A model generated the notes under the pieces. That model was not told the DNA's origin. It saw only the letters and a program-made list of their open reading frames with translations, and did no database searches. A program made the translations under genes and the position numbers. Of a DNA stretch of 64,000 bases, positions 19,212 through 27,109 are shown piece after piece. The first letter of the stretch is position 1; each line of letters begins with the position of its first letter. The stretch is from Alienimonas californiensis (GTDB lineage: Bacteria; Planctomycetota; Planctomycetia; Planctomycetales; Planctomycetaceae), in assembly GCF_007743815.1 (NCBI RefSeq), contig NZ_CP036265.1, positions 5,029,823-5,093,822 of the forward strand, in the 5' to 3' direction.

Positions 19212-20642
19212 ATGGCAGCGGCGAACGGTTCCCCCACCGCAGGCACCCCCGAGCCCACCGGCGGCGGGGCCGTGTTGATCGCCCGGTTGGCGGTGATGAT
19301 GTTCCTGCAGTTCTTCGTGTGGGGGAGTTGGTACGTCTCCACAGGGAACTTCATCCTCAACGGCTCCGGCTGGAACGACGCGGCCGGCGTGACCGGGTGG
19401 GCCTACTCCGTGGCGCCGATCGCCGCGATCCTCGCCCCGCTGTTCCTGGGCATGGTGGCCGACCGCTTCTTCGCCAGCGAGCGCGTGCTCGCCGGGTTGA
19501 TGTTGCTCGGCGCCGTCGCCATGGCCGCCGTGCCGACGGTCCTCGGGCCGAACCCTTCGGACGACGACACGACCCTCTACCTTTTACTGCTGTTCGCCCA
19601 CTCGCTCTGCTTCATGCCCACGCTGGGGCTGACGAACACGGTCGCGTTCTCGCACATCAGTAACCCCGAGAAGCAGTTCCCGATCGTCCGGGTGTTCGGC
19701 ACGCTGGGGTGGATCGTCGGCTCGATCCTGGTCAGCAAGTGGGAAACGTGGTTCGGAGCCGCCGGCTGGACCGGCCCGGACCTGGAGGCCGGCGTCGGCC
19801 AATATTGGGTGACGGCCGTCGCCTCCGCGGCGCTGGCGGTTTACAGCCTGACGCTGCCCCACACGCCCCCGCCGGCGAAGGGGCAGGCCTCCACGCCCGC
19901 GGACCTGCTGGGCTTCGGGGCGATCGGGATGATGAAGGACCGCAGCTTCGCCGTGTTCATGATCGCCAGCGGGCTGCTGTGCATTCCGCTGGCCGGGTAC
20001 TACGGCTTTGCGAACGGGTTCCTGGGCGACAGCGGCTTTGAGGACCCCGGGTTCAACATGAGCTTCGGTCAGATGAGCGAAGTCCTGTTCATGCTGGCGA
20101 TGCCCTTCGCCTTCGCCCGGCTGGGCGTGAAGTGGATGCTCGCCGCGGGCATGGGCGCGTGGGTCCTTCGTTACGCACTGTTCAGCGCCGCCGCGGACGG
20201 CGGCCCGCTGGACGGCGATGGCGCGAAGGGGCTGATCTTGGCGGGCGTCATCCTGCACGGGATTTGCTACGACTTCTTCTTCGTCACCGGACAGATCTAT
20301 ACGGAAAAGCGGGCCCCGAAGAACCTCCGCGGGCAGGCCCAGGGCTTTCTCGTGCTGATGACGCAGGGCGTCGGCCTGCTGATCGGCGCCCAGTTGTTCG
20401 GGCTGCTCGCCGGGGCCTACACGACCGGCGAGGGCGACGCGGCGGTGCGGGATTGGCCGACGATCTGGCTTTGGCCGTGCATCGCCGCGGCGGTCATTCT
20501 CGCGCTGTTCCTCCTGCTGTTCCGTGACCGACTCAGCGACGCCCAGCGGGCGGGCCTGGCCGCGAGCGGCGAGGACACCGGAGCCCCGCCGCCCGCGACC
20601 GATCCCGGCGTCGGCGGCATGCCGGCCAAGGGGCAACGCTGA
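19212..20642 (+). CDS. MFS transporter, nucleoside:H+ symporter type
   Basis: 476 aa with about 12 membrane helices. It resembles the NupG/XapB group of the major facilitator superfamily: helix 1 RLAVMMFLQFFVWGSWYVS, a loop with LGMVADRFFASERVLAG, HISNPEKQFPIVRVFGTLGWIVG and ICYDFFFVTGQIYTEKRAPK. The last motif is typical of this planctomycete/Bacteroidetes branch. Proton-coupled uptake of nucleosides is the family role; the exact substrate is unknown. It is followed by a second, shorter MFS protein of similar layout 86 bp downstream, probably an old tandem duplication. Confidence 0.85.
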   Translation: MAAANGSPTAGTPEPTGGGAVLIARLAVMMFLQFFVWGSWYVSTGNFILNGSGWNDAAGVTGWAYSVAPIAAILAPLFLGMVADRFFASERVLAGLMLLGAVAMAAVPTVLGPNPSDDDTTLYLLLLFAHSLCFMPTLGLTNTVAFSHISNPEKQFPIVRVFGTLGWIVGSILVSKWETWFGAAGWTGPDLEAGVGQYWVTAVASAALAVYSLTLPHTPPPAKGQASTPADLLGFGAIGMMKDRSFAVFMIASGLLCIPLAGYYGFANGFLGDSGFEDPGFNMSFGQMSEVLFMLAMPFAFARLGVKWMLAAGMGAWVLRYALFSAAADGGPLDGDGAKGLILAGVILHGICYDFFFVTGQIYTEKRAPKNLRGQAQGFLVLMTQGVGLLIGAQLFGLLAGAYTTGEGDAAVRDWPTIWLWPCIAAAVILALFLLLFRDRLSDAQRAGLAASGEDTGAPPPATDPGVGGMPAKGQR

Positions 20643-20728
20643 TCGCCTCGACCGCACCGGCGCTCCCCAGCGACGCGGCCGTTGCCGAAACGGACGCGTC
20701 CCTCGACCGGCGGAAGCCGTCGCTGGGG

Positions 20729-22000
20729 TTGCGCATCCGGCTGGGCGTGCTATGGGCCCTCCAGTGGGGCGTCACCGGCGCCCTGCTCACCTATCTGCCC
20801 CTGTACTTCGAGGGTCGCGGTCTCTCCCGGGGGCAGCTCGGCAGCCTATTCGCCGTCGCGGCGGTGGGGCTGTGGGTGGCGCCGATTGCCGTGGGGCAGC
20901 TCTGCGACCGGCTGATCGGGGCGGAGAAGTACCTCGCCGTCGCCCACTTCTTCAGCGGCGTCACGCTGCTGACAGTGCCCTTCGCGGCAAACATCTTCTC
21001 CGTCACCGGGGAGGGGTTCTGGTTTCTGATCGCCACGGTCGGGCTCTTCAGCGCCCTGTATTTCCCGACGCTGCCGGTCGTCAGCGCGGTGACCTTCCGC
21101 CACCTGCCGGACCCGGACACCCAGTTCGGCCGCGTGCGGCTGTGGGGCACCGTGGGCTGGGTGCTGGCGGGGCTGTTCGTCTCCGTCTGGCTCGGGCAGC
21201 GGGAGGCGTTGGAGTGGCTCAGCCGGAACGCCCCGGCGATGCGGGACCGGCTGACGCACCTCGACAGCCTGCTCCGCCGGCTCGCCCCGGTGGACGACGC
21301 CGACTGCTTCCGCATTGCGGCGGTGCTGTCGTTCGCCCTGTCCAGCTTCTGCGCGTGGTTGCCGCGGAGCCCTCCCCCGAAACCGACCAGCGGCCGCTTC
21401 GCGCCGCTGCAAACGCTCGGATTGTTGAGGGATCGCCAGTTCGCCCTGCTGATCGCGGCGAGCTTCGCCCTGTCGCTGATCGTGCCGGTCTACACCCTGG
21501 AGGTGCCGGGCCTGCTGGTTCGCGAAGGCTACGACTCGGACTGGGTGCCCGCCGTGATGACGATCGGGCAGCTCTCTGAGTTCCCCGCCCTGCTGTTGCT
21601 GGGGTTCTGTCTGAGGCGGTTGGGGGTGACGATGACGTTCACCCTCGGCGTGGCGGCGTGGGCGCTGCGGTTCCTGCTGCTCGCCGTGACCGAGGCCACC
21701 GGCCCGGTGCTGGCCGGGCTGGCGCTGCACGGGGTCTGCCACGTGTTCCTGATCGTCGCCGTGCAGTTGTACGTCGACGCGAAGTGCCCGCCGGACCTGC
21801 GGGCGAGCGCGCAGAACCTGTTCGCCGTGGTGACCGTCGGCGTGGGGATGCCGCTGGGCTTTCTGATCTCCGGGACGCTGTCGGAGTGGGCGTCCGGCGG
21901 GACGGAAAGCCCGTCGCGGTTGCTGTTCCTCGCCGCGGCGATCGCGGTCTCCGCGGTGCTGGTCCCGGTCTGGATGGTGGGGCGGCGGGGACGGGCCTGA
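20729..22000 (+). CDS. MFS transporter, second nucleoside-symporter-like copy
   Basis: 423 aa, about 12 helices. It shares the layout of its upstream neighbour: helix 1 LGVLWALQWGVTGALLTYLPLYF, VGQLCDRLIGAEKYLAV, the HLPDPDTQFGRVRLWGTVGWVLAG segment (split here for length) and a late HVFLIVAVQLYVDAKCPPDLR motif. TTG 20729 places the start just before helix 1. The frame stays open upstream to a CTG at 20639 next to the previous stop, so an N-terminal extension of about 30 residues is possible. Substrate not known. Confidence 0.82.
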   Translation: MRIRLGVLWALQWGVTGALLTYLPLYFEGRGLSRGQLGSLFAVAAVGLWVAPIAVGQLCDRLIGAEKYLAVAHFFSGVTLLTVPFAANIFSVTGEGFWFLIATVGLFSALYFPTLPVVSAVTFRHLPDPDTQFGRVRLWGTVGWVLAGLFVSVWLGQREALEWLSRNAPAMRDRLTHLDSLLRRLAPVDDADCFRIAAVLSFALSSFCAWLPRSPPPKPTSGRFAPLQTLGLLRDRQFALLIAASFALSLIVPVYTLEVPGLLVREGYDSDWVPAVMTIGQLSEFPALLLLGFCLRRLGVTMTFTLGVAAWALRFLLLAVTEATGPVLAGLALHGVCHVFLIVAVQLYVDAKCPPDLRASAQNLFAVVTVGVGMPLGFLISGTLSEWASGGTESPSRLLFLAAAIAVSAVLVPVWMVGRRGRA

Positions 22001-22045
22001 ACGCCGCCGCCCCCCGCGTTCCCGCCGCCCGATCGTGTCTCCGAA

Positions 22046-23740
22046 CTACTGCCGGACCGGCACCATGCGTGTGACGCCGACCATCGGGGCGGGGATCTCC
22101 GGGTGGGTGAAGCGGCGGCCGTTCACGCCGAAGTTCTGGCCCACGCGGCCGGCGAGACCCAGCCGCGGGTCGTCCTGCAGGTAGGCGGTCACCTTGCCGT
22201 CGGGAGCGACGAGGGCGAAGCGGGGGGCTTCCGGGTGCGGCGGGTTCGTCACCTCCCGCAACACGCCGACCGCCTCGAAGGCCATCGCTCCCGGGGGCGC
22301 CGACGCCCCGGCGGGGCCCGCGGACGGGCCGGGGGCGGGTTCGGTGTGGGACATCTGGTCAATCCCGCCCGGGGCGGCCAGCGAGGGGGCGTCGTCGTAC
22401 GGATTGAACTGCTCCGGGCCGGTCGCCATCCGCGGCGGGGCGGAGAGGGTCGGGAAGCCCTCGGCCGTCTGCGGACCGAACCCGGCTCCGTACGGGGCAC
22501 CCTCGTACTCCACGCCGTACGGCTGTTCGACCTGGGCGAATCGACGCAGGGTCTCGGCGGCCTCGGCGGTCAGCACCGCGTCGCGGCGGTCGGTGCGGGC
22601 GGTGAGTTGGACGTAGTCGTTGTATTCGCCGCGGATCTTCTTCAGCACGTCCACCCGCACCAACCGGGCCTGGGCAAGCCGGCGGACGGCGTTGGAGCTG
22701 GCCCGGTCGCGGAGGTCCCGCAGGTCGGCTTCGAGGTCGACGAGGTTCCAGCTCTGCGGATCGGCGTCCAGCAGTTCGTCCAGGCGGCGATCGAGCTGCT
22801 CCAGCCGGCGGCGGTCGGCGGCGACGGCCTCGGCCCCGTGGGCGGAGAAGCGATCGGCCCGCGTCGGGTCCTCCGGGCCGCTCGGCCCCCGCCCGGCGCC
22901 CGACGCGGAGGAGCGGGCCATCGGAGCCGCGGGCGCCCCAAGGTTGGCGAACGGATCGGTCGCGGCCGTCTGCGTGGCGGCCCCGAGCGAGGACGCTCCC
23001 GTCGGCGGGCCGCCGGCGTCGGCGGCCAGCAGCGGAGCGGCGGAGGCGCCGCCCGCCAGCGGCTGCGGCGCCGTGAAGGCGACTTCGACCACCCCGCTGC
23101 CCATCGCGTCGACCGGGGCCGGGGCGAACGGGTCAGTCCCGGCCACGACGGCCCCGTTGGGCGGCGGGGCGCCGGCGTCCAGGAGGTCGGCGGGGACGGC
23201 GTAGGGATCGCGGTCGCGGTCGGCCCGGGCCTGGGCGTTCGCCGGCACAAGGTAGCGCAGCTGCACCCAGCGGTGCTCGCCCATCGGGGAGGGAATCTGG
23301 GCCCAAACCTCCGGCCCCTTCGGCCCGGGCAGCGAGCGCGTGCCCTGCACCGTCACCGACTGCCCGGCCTTCAGCGGGACCTGTTCGATCATCGGGTCCT
23401 CGCCGACCCGGCTGCCGACGCGGCAATACAGCTCGGCGCCGGTGGCGGTGACGGTCGCGGTCCCCCCGCCCTCGGCGGTGCCGGCGTTCATCGTCAGCCA
23501 TTCCAGCCGGGCGAAGCTGATCGCCCCGGCGGGGGCCTGAATCATCGCCCGGCCGTCCGGGTCGTGCCGGACGACGGTCACCTCCGTGCCGCGGGGCAGC
23601 GTGGTGGTGACGTAATCGTCCGCCAGCGGCCCGGCGTGGACCGGCAGACCGTCCGCGGCGACCCGGGCCTGGTAGGGGAACTCCTGCGCAACCGCGGACG
23701 CGGCGCAGCACAGCAGGGCGAGGCAGAGGACGGGGCGCAT
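22046..23740 (-). CDS. Secreted bacterial-SH3 domain protein
   Basis: 564 aa with a clean signal peptide (MRPVLCLALLCCAASAVAQ). Two SH3b-like segments follow, about 25-85 (VHAGPLADDYVTTTLPRGTEVTVV) and about 92-165 (LYCRVGSRVGEDP to WVQLRYLVP). A long Ala/Pro/Gly-rich region comes next, then a charged coiled-coil-like stretch at about 300-380 (RRRLEQLDRRLDELLDAD), and finally a C-terminal conserved tail. The protein probably binds cell-envelope material or other proteins in the periplasm; no enzyme motif is seen. ATG 23740 is fixed by the signal peptide. It lies convergent with the second MFS gene. Confidence 0.75.
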   Translation of the reverse strand: MRPVLCLALLCCAASAVAQEFPYQARVAADGLPVHAGPLADDYVTTTLPRGTEVTVVRHDPDGRAMIQAPAGAISFARLEWLTMNAGTAEGGGTATVTATGAELYCRVGSRVGEDPMIEQVPLKAGQSVTVQGTRSLPGPKGPEVWAQIPSPMGEHRWVQLRYLVPANAQARADRDRDPYAVPADLLDAGAPPPNGAVVAGTDPFAPAPVDAMGSGVVEVAFTAPQPLAGGASAAPLLAADAGGPPTGASSLGAATQTAATDPFANLGAPAAPMARSSASGAGRGPSGPEDPTRADRFSAHGAEAVAADRRRLEQLDRRLDELLDADPQSWNLVDLEADLRDLRDRASSNAVRRLAQARLVRVDVLKKIRGEYNDYVQLTARTDRRDAVLTAEAAETLRRFAQVEQPYGVEYEGAPYGAGFGPQTAEGFPTLSAPPRMATGPEQFNPYDDAPSLAAPGGIDQMSHTEPAPGPSAGPAGASAPPGAMAFEAVGVLREVTNPPHPEAPRFALVAPDGKVTAYLQDDPRLGLAGRVGQNFGVNGRRFTHPEIPAPMVGVTRMVPVRQ

Positions 23741-23823
23741 AACGGACGATTCCCTTCGGACGCGAAGCGGGACCGCGGGGGCTTAGCGGATCGCGTCGGA
23801 CGGGGGCTAGACCAGTCGGCCGT

Positions 23824-24144
23824 TCAGCACACGTCGATGTACGGCGTCTTCCAGGAGATCACCTCGCCGCCCCGAACCGTCAGCCGATACAGCAGCGGCT
23901 GGACAGCGAACGCCCGCCGCTTCTCAGCCTCCGCGGGGCTGCGGCCGGCGCACACCTTCTCGATCATCGCGTCGGTCATAAACGCGTCGACGTCGACGAC
24001 GAACGTCGGCGGGTCCGCCCCGCCTTCCGCCGGGTCGCGGTGCCGCGACGACCGGACGGCCGGCCGATAGGCCGGCAGGTTCTCCGCCGCCCAGGCCAGC
24101 GCGACCTCGGCGGGGGGGGCGTCGGTCGAACGTGTTTCGCTCAC
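23824..24144 (-). CDS. Conserved-looking hypothetical protein, coupled to PQQ protein
   Basis: 106 aa from GTG 24144, which overlaps the TGA of the PQQ-propeller gene (GTGA). No signal peptide or membrane segment. The C-terminal half, FVVDVDAFMTDAMIEKVCAG then FAVQPLLYRLTVRGGEVISWKTPYIDVC, has a good alternation of strands and helices, so a folded domain is likely. I do not recognise it. Translational coupling suggests it works with, or is regulated together with, the upstream propeller protein. Confidence 0.6.
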   Translation of the reverse strand: MSETRSTDAPPAEVALAWAAENLPAYRPAVRSSRHRDPAEGGADPPTFVVDVDAFMTDAMIEKVCAGRSPAEAEKRRAFAVQPLLYRLTVRGGEVISWKTPYIDVC

Positions 24145-25526
24145 TTCTTCCGCACGGCGATCAGCCGGTCGTAGGTGCGGAAGTAGACTGTGCCGTCGGC
24201 GACCGCGGGGCTGGCGGAGGTCGGTTCGCCGAGTTCCATCCGGCCGAGCAGTTCGAACTCCGGGCCCGCCTTGACCACAGAGACGATGCCGTCGCGGTCC
24301 ACCGCGTACAGCTTGCCGTCCGCCAGCGTGGGGCTGGCCCGGTAGTTCCCGCCGGTGAGGCGTTCCTGATACAGCTCCTTGCCGGTGGCGGCGGCGTGGC
24401 AGCCCAGCACGCCGCGTTCGCCCATCAGGTAGACCAGTTTGTCCGTCACCAGCGGCGTCGAGACGTCCGGCGTGCCGCGGTCCAGCCGCCAGGCGACGGC
24501 GTCCGTCCCGACGACGTCCGCGGCCTGCGGGCCGTCTTCGCCCTGCTCCGGGCCGGCGTCGGCGGCGACCTTGCGGGCCGCGGCGGCGTCGACGGCGAAC
24601 ACCGGTCCGCGTTTGGCGGTCGGCACGACGACCATCCCGGTCCCGTTCGGGCCGGCACCGACGCCGGGGCTGGCGACGAACCGCAGCGTCGTGTGGTAGT
24701 CCGGCCCCGGCGGGTTCAGGCCGCCCAGGCGCCACAGTTCGGCGCCCTCGGCCTCGTCCTTGGTCGAGTGGGCGATGGCGTAGTCCCCGCCGTGGGTGAT
24801 CAGCGAGGGCGGCGTCGTGAACGGGTTCAGCATGATCGAGGCGTAGCTGTGCTCGTTCTCTCGGCTGGCGCCGGTGCGGCGGCCGCGTTCCCAGACCGTG
24901 TCGCCGGTGGCGGCGTCGAGGGCGGCGACGCGGGCCTCGTCGGTGGAGGCGTCGCCGTCGCCGTGGATCAGTTGGAAGTAGAGCCGGCCGTCGTACAGCA
25001 CGGGGGTGCTGCTGAACCCGAACTGGATGTCGAACTCGCCGAAGCGTTGTTGCAGGTTCGCCCCCCAGACGGGTTCGCCCTCGACGGTCATGCAGGCGAC
25101 TGTGCCGTCGCCGAAGGTCGACCAGACGTGTTCCCCGTCGGTCACGCAGCTGTTCGAGGCGCTATTGCCCTCGTCCACACGGGCCGTCTCGTTGCCCGTA
25201 CCCGCGGTCCGGCGCCACAGTTCCTTGCCGCTGTCGGCGTCGAAGGCCAGGACGATCAGTTGGGCGTCCGGCCCGACGCCCTCGGCGGCGGTGACGAACA
25301 GGCGGCCGCCGGCGATCACCGGAGTGCCGCCGCCGGGGCCGGGCAGCGGGGCGCTCCAGGCGACGGCGCCGTCGCCGTCGGCGTTCCAGTCGGCCGGCAG
25401 GTTCGTTTCCGGGGAGGAACCGTCGAAGGCCGGCCCCCGCCACTGCGGCCAGTCGGCAGCGGCGACGTGGCAGGCGAGCGACGTCGGCAACAGGAGGGCC
25501 GCGAGCGCGGCGAGCGGGCGGGACAT
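24141..25526 (-). CDS. Secreted PQQ-type beta-propeller repeat protein
   Basis: 461 aa. The signal peptide at ATG 25526 is MSRPLAALAALLLPTSLACHVAA. The mature part starts ADWPQWRGPAFDG, the usual planctomycete propeller opening. About seven WD/PQQ-like blades follow, with repeated G-K/D-E-L-W-R/V-W elements (DADSGKELWRRTAG, DAATGDTVWERG, GKLYAVDRDGIVSVV). Many such proteins bind no PQQ; the fold may serve as an outer-membrane or periplasmic scaffold like BamB. A longer reading to 25598 lacks a signal peptide at its start. It is divergent from the aldehyde dehydrogenase. Confidence 0.85.
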   Translation of the reverse strand: MSRPLAALAALLLPTSLACHVAAADWPQWRGPAFDGSSPETNLPADWNADGDGAVAWSAPLPGPGGGTPVIAGGRLFVTAAEGVGPDAQLIVLAFDADSGKELWRRTAGTGNETARVDEGNSASNSCVTDGEHVWSTFGDGTVACMTVEGEPVWGANLQQRFGEFDIQFGFSSTPVLYDGRLYFQLIHGDGDASTDEARVAALDAATGDTVWERGRRTGASRENEHSYASIMLNPFTTPPSLITHGGDYAIAHSTKDEAEGAELWRLGGLNPPGPDYHTTLRFVASPGVGAGPNGTGMVVVPTAKRGPVFAVDAAAARKVAADAGPEQGEDGPQAADVVGTDAVAWRLDRGTPDVSTPLVTDKLVYLMGERGVLGCHAAATGKELYQERLTGGNYRASPTLADGKLYAVDRDGIVSVVKAGPEFELLGRMELGEPTSASPAVADGTVYFRTYDRLIAVRKK

Positions 25527-25657
25527 GGGGAAGGTCTCCAAGGCGGGAAAAGCGGCGACGGATAGGATCGCCTGCATTCGACCCCGGCGAAACCGCATGC
25601 GGATCGCCCGGTTCGATTGCTCCCCCGCCCTTCCCCCACTTCCAACCGGAGCCGGCC

Positions 25658-27088
25658 GTGCAGCCCCTCTTTTCCCACGGCGACTGGCGGACCCCCGGCA
25701 AGCCGTCGGAGGTGACGAACCCCTACGACGGCGCCGTGATCGACACGGTCCCCACCGCCGACGCCGCCGAGGTGGACGCCGCCCTCGCCACGCTGACCGA
25801 CGGGGCGAAGGCGATGCGGGCCATGAATCCCCGCGACCGGGCGGCGATCCTGTTTCATGCCTCCGACGCGATCGCCGCGAATCCGGAGGAGTGGGGCCGA
25901 CGCATCTGTGCCGAGGGCGGCAAGCCGATCGGCGAGGCCGTCGGCGAGGCGAACCGGGCGGTGGAGACGCTGCGGCTGTCGGCGATCGAGGCCGAACGCC
26001 TCGGCGGCGAGGTCGTACCGATTGACGCCGCCCCCAACGGAGCCGGCAAGCTGGCCTTCACCCGCCGCGTGCCCTGCGGGGTCGTCGCGGCGATCACGCC
26101 GTTCAACTTCCCGCTGAACCTGGTGTGTCACAAAGTCGGCCCGGCGATCGCGGCGGGGAACGCCGTGCTCCTCAAACCGGCCGGCGTCACCCCGCTGTCC
26201 GCCCTCGCCCTGACCCGACTGCTGTTGGAATGCGGACTGCCGGAGCAGGCGATCACCTGCCTGACCGGCCCCGGCGGAGAACTCGGCGAGGCGATCTGCG
26301 GCGACCCGCGGGTGCGGAAGATCACCTTCACCGGCAGCGACGCGGTCGGGGCGAAGATCATCGCTACGGCGGGGGTCAAGAAGGTCACGCTGGAACTGGG
26401 CTCGAATTGTCCCGCGGTGGTCTTCGCCGACGCCGACCTGCCCGCGACCGCCTCCCTGCTCGCCAAGCAGGCCACGGCGAACGCCGGGCAGGTGTGCATC
26501 TCGCTCCAGCGAGTCTTGGTGGAACGCTCAGCTCATGCGGAGTTCCGCGACCTCCTCGTGGAAGCTTTCTCTCAGTTGAAGACCGGCGATCCGGCAGACG
26601 AGGCGACGGACGTCGGCCCGCTGATCCGCCGCTCCGACGCCGAACGGGTCGAGCAGTGGCTCAACGAAGCCGTCGAGGCCGGGGCGACCCGCGTCTGCGG
26701 CGGGGAGCGGGACGGCTCGCTCCTCACCCCCGCCCTATTGGACGGCGTGGAGCCCGGGATGAAGGCCTACGATGAAGAACTGTTCGGCCCGGCCTGCGGC
26801 CTGCGGAGCTTCGAGACCGAGGAGGAGGCCGCCGCGATGGCGAACGACACCCGCTACGGCCTCGCCGCGGGCGTCTACACCCGCGACCTGTCACGGATGG
26901 TCCGGCTGAGCGAGTCGATCGACGCCGGGGTGCTGAACTTCGGCCCGGGCTCCGGCGGCGGCGGCCCGCAGTACCGGGCCGACCTGATGCCCTACGGCGG
27001 CCTCGGTTCCAGCGGCCTCGGCAAGGAGGGCCCGCGGTACGCCGTCGAGGAGATGACCGAGACGAAGTGCGTGGTGATTCACCCCTGA
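25658..27088 (+). CDS. NAD(P)-dependent aldehyde dehydrogenase
   Basis: 476 aa, standard ALDH length, from GTG 25658. The cofactor region is AAITPFNFPLNLVCHKVGPA with LLKPAGVTPLSAL, then ITFTGSDAVG. The general base is E246 in LELGSNCPAVVF, and the catalytic Cys is C280 in NAGQVCISLQRV. The LFGPACGL and PYGGLGSSGLGKEGP motifs complete the family set. It looks closest to the succinate-semialdehyde, lactaldehyde or non-phosphorylating glyceraldehyde-3-phosphate dehydrogenase branch; substrate not resolvable. It stands alone between two minus-strand genes. Confidence 0.9.
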   Translation: MQPLFSHGDWRTPGKPSEVTNPYDGAVIDTVPTADAAEVDAALATLTDGAKAMRAMNPRDRAAILFHASDAIAANPEEWGRRICAEGGKPIGEAVGEANRAVETLRLSAIEAERLGGEVVPIDAAPNGAGKLAFTRRVPCGVVAAITPFNFPLNLVCHKVGPAIAAGNAVLLKPAGVTPLSALALTRLLLECGLPEQAITCLTGPGGELGEAICGDPRVRKITFTGSDAVGAKIIATAGVKKVTLELGSNCPAVVFADADLPATASLLAKQATANAGQVCISLQRVLVERSAHAEFRDLLVEAFSQLKTGDPADEATDVGPLIRRSDAERVEQWLNEAVEAGATRVCGGERDGSLLTPALLDGVEPGMKAYDEELFGPACGLRSFETEEEAAAMANDTRYGLAAGVYTRDLSRMVRLSESIDAGVLNFGPGSGGGGPQYRADLMPYGGLGSSGLGKEGPRYAVEEMTETKCVVIHP

Positions 27089-27109
27089 CGTTCGCCGCAT
27101 CCCCGACGC

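Noticed and set aside
22103-24070. 655-aa plus-strand open frame opposite the SH3 protein
   Set aside because: Gly/Arg-rich, no domain; the opposite strand has a signal peptide and SH3b motifs.
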